DNA of 64,000 bases, from positions 13,001,197 to 13,065,196 of the forward strand of contig NC_050476.1 of NCBI RefSeq assembly GCF_013373865.1, given 5' to 3'. Below the pieces are notes generated by a model, which saw nothing but the letters and a program-made list of their open reading frames with translations, was not told the origin of the DNA and did no database searches. The position numbers were made by a program, and so were the translations under genes. The DNA is from Monomorium pharaonis (lineage: Eukaryota; Arthropoda; Insecta; Hymenoptera; Formicidae). Positions 61,071 through 64,000 of this stretch are shown in pieces; within the stretch, counting starts at the first letter, position 1; each line of letters starts with the position of its first letter.

Positions 61071-61632
61071 ACAATACATTACCAATATGTATGAACTTAA
61101 AACATGAATGAAATGATGGACACGAAAATATAATTAAACAGTTAAACAAGATGACCCTTGAACAACCATAAAACAGCTCATTGCGTATCAAATTATGTTA
61201 TAATAAATAAAAACGTAAACCAATAATAAATCGTAAATCAATAATATAATTAAATGAATAATAAAATGAAAAATAATGAAATTCTTTCGTAAGTCGGTTT
61301 TCATATTAAAATAAATTCATGAGATAAAAAATAATGGAAACCGTGTTATGAATAACATAAACTGGTATGCGTATTGCAGAAAACTGTAAATTTATATATG
61401 TTGATCGCAGATCTTCAAACACAATATTAAAAAGAGCAACAACGCACAGAGTATTCGATAAAGCGCTAAAGACAAGTGTAACGTTCGGTAGTCAAAGGCA
61501 GAATGAGCGAGACTTATTTTCCGTTAGTCATTTTCGACAAAATGTCAAACAAACAATAATAAGAATTGTCAAGACACTCCTTCTGTAAATTGATGCCATT
61601 AATTTGCTCCTTAATATGAATCATTTCTGAAA

Positions 61633-62286
61633 TTAACTTTTTTGGTATCTTGATTCAGAATCTAATATTTTAACGTTATTCCAATCAAACACGTGGTTAT
61701 TTTTTAGCATGCGTTCTGTTACCACGGAGTGTCTCGACGATTCCAATTTAAAATTATTCGCATGTTCTTTAATCTTGTTACTTAAATGTCTCTTTATCTG
61801 TCTTACATATGACGCGTTACAATTTTTACAGCATATTTTGTAGATAATATTATTCATTAGATTTATATCGGTTATGTCCTTCTGCACCCTGATGAACATG
61901 TTCAATTTATTGAGGCATCGAAAGCCAATCATAAACAAATCTGTGTTAACAAAAGATGAGGCTGTTTCAAATATGTGTCTGATATAAGATAATACAAAAT
62001 ACTTTTTCTTTATGCGTTGACTTTCAGTTTTAGCCTGATTAGTTTGAGAGTCAGTGAGTTCCACTTGATTATTGAAATGTTTCTTAAGTCTGTTATTAAT
62101 TTCATGAAAAACAAGATCTAGCGGATAACCATTGTCTAGTAATATATTGATGCAAAATTTTAAATTTTTTTGCCAAAAAAATGGATCTGACAACATAACT
62201 GCTCTATCTATTAGAATTAGACTATAGATTGTTCCTATTTTGTGACAACGAGGATTTTGCGAAAAAAACGACAAATATCTTCTCAA
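61633..62286 (-). pseudogene. Penelope-like RT C-terminus and GIY-YIG endonuclease
   Basis: 217 codons. RT thumb/linker (INILLDNGYPLDLVFHEINNRLKKHF) leads into a GIY-YIG endonuclease-type domain (IIYKICCKNCNASYVRQIKRHLSNKIKEHANN, then HSVVTERMLKNNHVFDWNNVKIL). The usual Gly before Q in the YVGQ block is Arg. The frame is split from the RT catalytic part by a stop and indel at 62287-62304. Confidence 0.8.
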
Positions 62287-62304
62287 AAACGTATCTTTAT
62301 GGAA

Positions 62305-62577
62305 TCAATCAATTATGATCTTGTTCTCTACTCTCAACAAAAGACCCAAAAAGCTGAAACAACGGTCTTTTTCAGGTTTTAAAGTAAGCTGAAGTATCAC
62401 ATAGAAGCTGTTAAACATGTTGACAGTTTCGGTGGTTTTTGTCAGGGGTACAGATAATAGAATATCATCTACATATTGATAATAAATCAGAATTTCGAAT
62501 TTTAATGCTTTCAACGCTTTGTCCTCGAGGTCCTGCAACACTAGATCAGCCATAATAAGTGACAGAGGTGAGCCCAT
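62305..62577 (-). pseudogene. Penelope-like reverse transcriptase, catalytic part
   Basis: 90 codons with MGSPLSLIMADLVLQDLE and the catalytic box YYQYVDDILLSV, then FNSFYVILQLTLKPEKD and FLGLLLR. Typical Penelope-like RT. Upstream RT sequence continues to about 62740 with stops (KQTFGTPMGSP context, ENNTFIPLDNF-like). Confidence 0.82.
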
Positions 62578-62772
62578 CGGAGTTCCAAATGTTTGCTTAT
62601 ATATTTTATTGTTAAATATGAAAAAGGTTGACGAAAGAATGAAATTAATGGCATGTATAAAATTGTCTAACGGAATGAAGGTATTATTTTCAATAAATGT
62701 CCTATTTTTAATGCTCTGTGTTTTATATCTGTATGATGTGGTTCGATAGCGGTTGAATAGATATATGACGCG

Positions 62773-63045
62773 TTACAAAATGAATAAATGAAGCAAATTT
62801 ATAAATAATTTTTTCGGGAATATTTTTTCTCTTCCCTATTCCTCTGCGGTATAATGGTGTGTGCAGAACTGAGTAAGAGGTACATAGATAAGATGGGTGG
62901 GAACGCATGTATGTACCGCGTATGAAAGAACGCAACGAATGAAAGAGAAGAAACGAGAGAATGATAAGATTACATGGTTGGAGATATCGCGTATGGGCGA
63001 GAGAGAGACAGATTTTCGCAATAGAGGAAAAGAGCGATCATCGCG
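62773..63045. other. No gene seen
   Basis: AT-moderate sequence leading into a GC-rich island. The phrase agatatcgcgtatgggcgagagagagacagattttcgcaa (62982-63021) is repeated in diverged form at 63061-63100. Confidence 0.5.
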
Positions 63046-63310
63046 GTGATGGCTGCTGAAAGATGTCGCGTACGGGAGAGAGACCGAATTTCGCAACAGA
63101 GGGAGAGCGCGAGCACCACGGCGGCGGGCGGCGAGCGGCGGGCGGCGGCGGCGACGGCGGCGGTCACAGACTCCGATTCCCCCTCTCCGCTCCCAGGTCG
63201 CGGACCCGAAAATCTGCGTCAGCCATTCCCGCACAGCGACCTCCCCCCGCGTGACGTCATACCCCCGCGCCCACGGGTACCCCTCACACATCCGCACCCC
63301 TCTCGAAGCC
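63046..63310. other. GC-rich island with (CGG)n-type run
   Basis: About 260 bp of high-GC, CpG-rich sequence with cggcggcgg-type repeats (63118-63165). Frames cross it on both strands without recognisable motifs. It might be a promoter-type CpG-rich segment or part of a repeat; no evidence decides. Confidence 0.5.
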
Positions 63311-64000
63311 CAGTAGTTAAAACCGACATAGTATTAACTATTGTATACATATATTTATACATATGTTTGTAAAAAAAAATTGAACATAATTATTGTCAAT
63401 GGGATTTTTTATAATTATTAAGATATAAAAGATTTTTAAACATTAAATGTTGCATAATAAAAATATATTACATAATAAATTTTTTATTTCTGTAACATTT
63501 TAATTTTATTATTTAAGAACTTTAAAGTTTAAAAAATTGTAATGATCATGTATAATCATATATGAACATATATATTTGGATCTATTCATAAGCACGGACA
63601 ACTTATGGATAAACCTAGTATAATATATATGTTCATATATGATTATATTCGATCATATAAATGCTTTCATATGATTACATATAATAATATACAAGAACGT
63701 CATACCATATATTGTTATACAAGACCATACTTAAATAGTATTTACAAAAATGATTTAATCATATATTTTCATATATGGCCGTATAAGATTATTTATAATG
63801 GCACTTTTTTTCTTATACGACGATATATAAACATATATAAACATATATTTGTTAATATGAACAAATAAGAAGTATTTTTTCCCGGGCGATTCATATAGGC
63901 GTTATATACGATTCATATAAGGCATAATATACAATTTATATATGCATAATATACATAATATATTTTTGTCATATATGACTGATGTATGAAGAGTATACGA
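63311..64000. repeat. AT-rich foldback and atatat-rich sequence
   Basis: 63547-63655 forms an imperfect inverted repeat (tataatcatatatgaacatatatat against atatatatgttcatatatgattata). The rest is composed of catata/tatatg words. No gene. Confidence 0.6.

Larger units (their letters stand above)
60926..62760 (-). mobile_element. Penelope-like element (5'-truncated)
   Basis: Minus-strand RT end and GIY-YIG endonuclease pieces, followed by a 3' region with a hammerhead-like motif at 61028-61070. It lies just beyond the Polinton, between two copies of the gatagcggtt-type minisatellite. Confidence 0.8.

Noticed and set aside
63046..63372. GC-rich frames near the right end as a host gene
   Set aside because: Open frames occur on both strands through cgg runs, without splice signals or motifs.
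1..64000. tRNA or rRNA genes
   Set aside because: tRNA-like matches are only the short primer-binding sites of retroelements; no full cloverleaf or rRNA segment was seen by eye.

Overview
This window is eukaryotic, almost certainly from an insect and most likely an ant or another hymenopteran. It is AT-rich, full of microsatellites and dominated by insect-type transposable elements of many classes. The organism is an inference from these families. I see one credible host gene: exons of a CCHamide-type neuropeptide precursor on the + strand (secure exon 29769-30028, possible small exon 25112-25159). Nearly everything else is mobile DNA, much of it nested.

Layout. 1-13240: an old DNA transposon with long satellite-like ends, split by a nearly complete env-bearing Ty3/gypsy (errantivirus-type) element (409-10515, 4-bp target duplication) and again by a mariner (11907-13191, TA duplication). 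13650-15863: two large foldback repeats. 15864-23802: a second, decayed Ty3/gypsy element with a tRNA-Pro type primer site, whose integrase is split by another copy of the DNA transposon (16832-19731). 23803-31473: solo LTRs, minisatellites, a Penelope-type leader with a hammerhead-like motif, palindromic elements, and the neuropeptide exons. 31523-37360: a third copy of the DNA transposon and a LINE fragment, each hit by a near-identical palindromic element with 9-bp duplications, then a second mariner. 37361-40216: simple repeats and small foldbacks. 40217-45352: a Ty1/copia element with a large in-frame deletion in integrase. 46213-50424: two LINE fragments and a palindromic element enclosing a BEL/Pao gag fragment. 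50469-60677: a decayed Polinton/Maverick (DNA polymerase B, integrase, packaging ATPase, DUF8207-like protein, phospholipase A2-like protein, adenain-type protease, putative structural protein) with a solo LTR inside polB. 60678-62760: a minisatellite and a Penelope-like element. The rest is a GC-rich island and AT-rich foldback sequence.

Most interesting points: (1) the gypsy element has two reading frames beyond gag-pol-env, a Cys-rich one downstream of env and an acidic antisense one between pol and env, plus a visible splice donor and acceptor for env; (2) a family of palindromic elements has arms built of 15-16-nt units and makes 9-bp target duplications, and one member encloses retroelement coding sequence; (3) one DNA transposon copy carries an inverted duplication of its own transposase 3' end; (4) a neuropeptide gene sits amid the transposons. 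Most element proteins carry stops or frameshifts, so their roles are family-based inferences and not claims of present activity.
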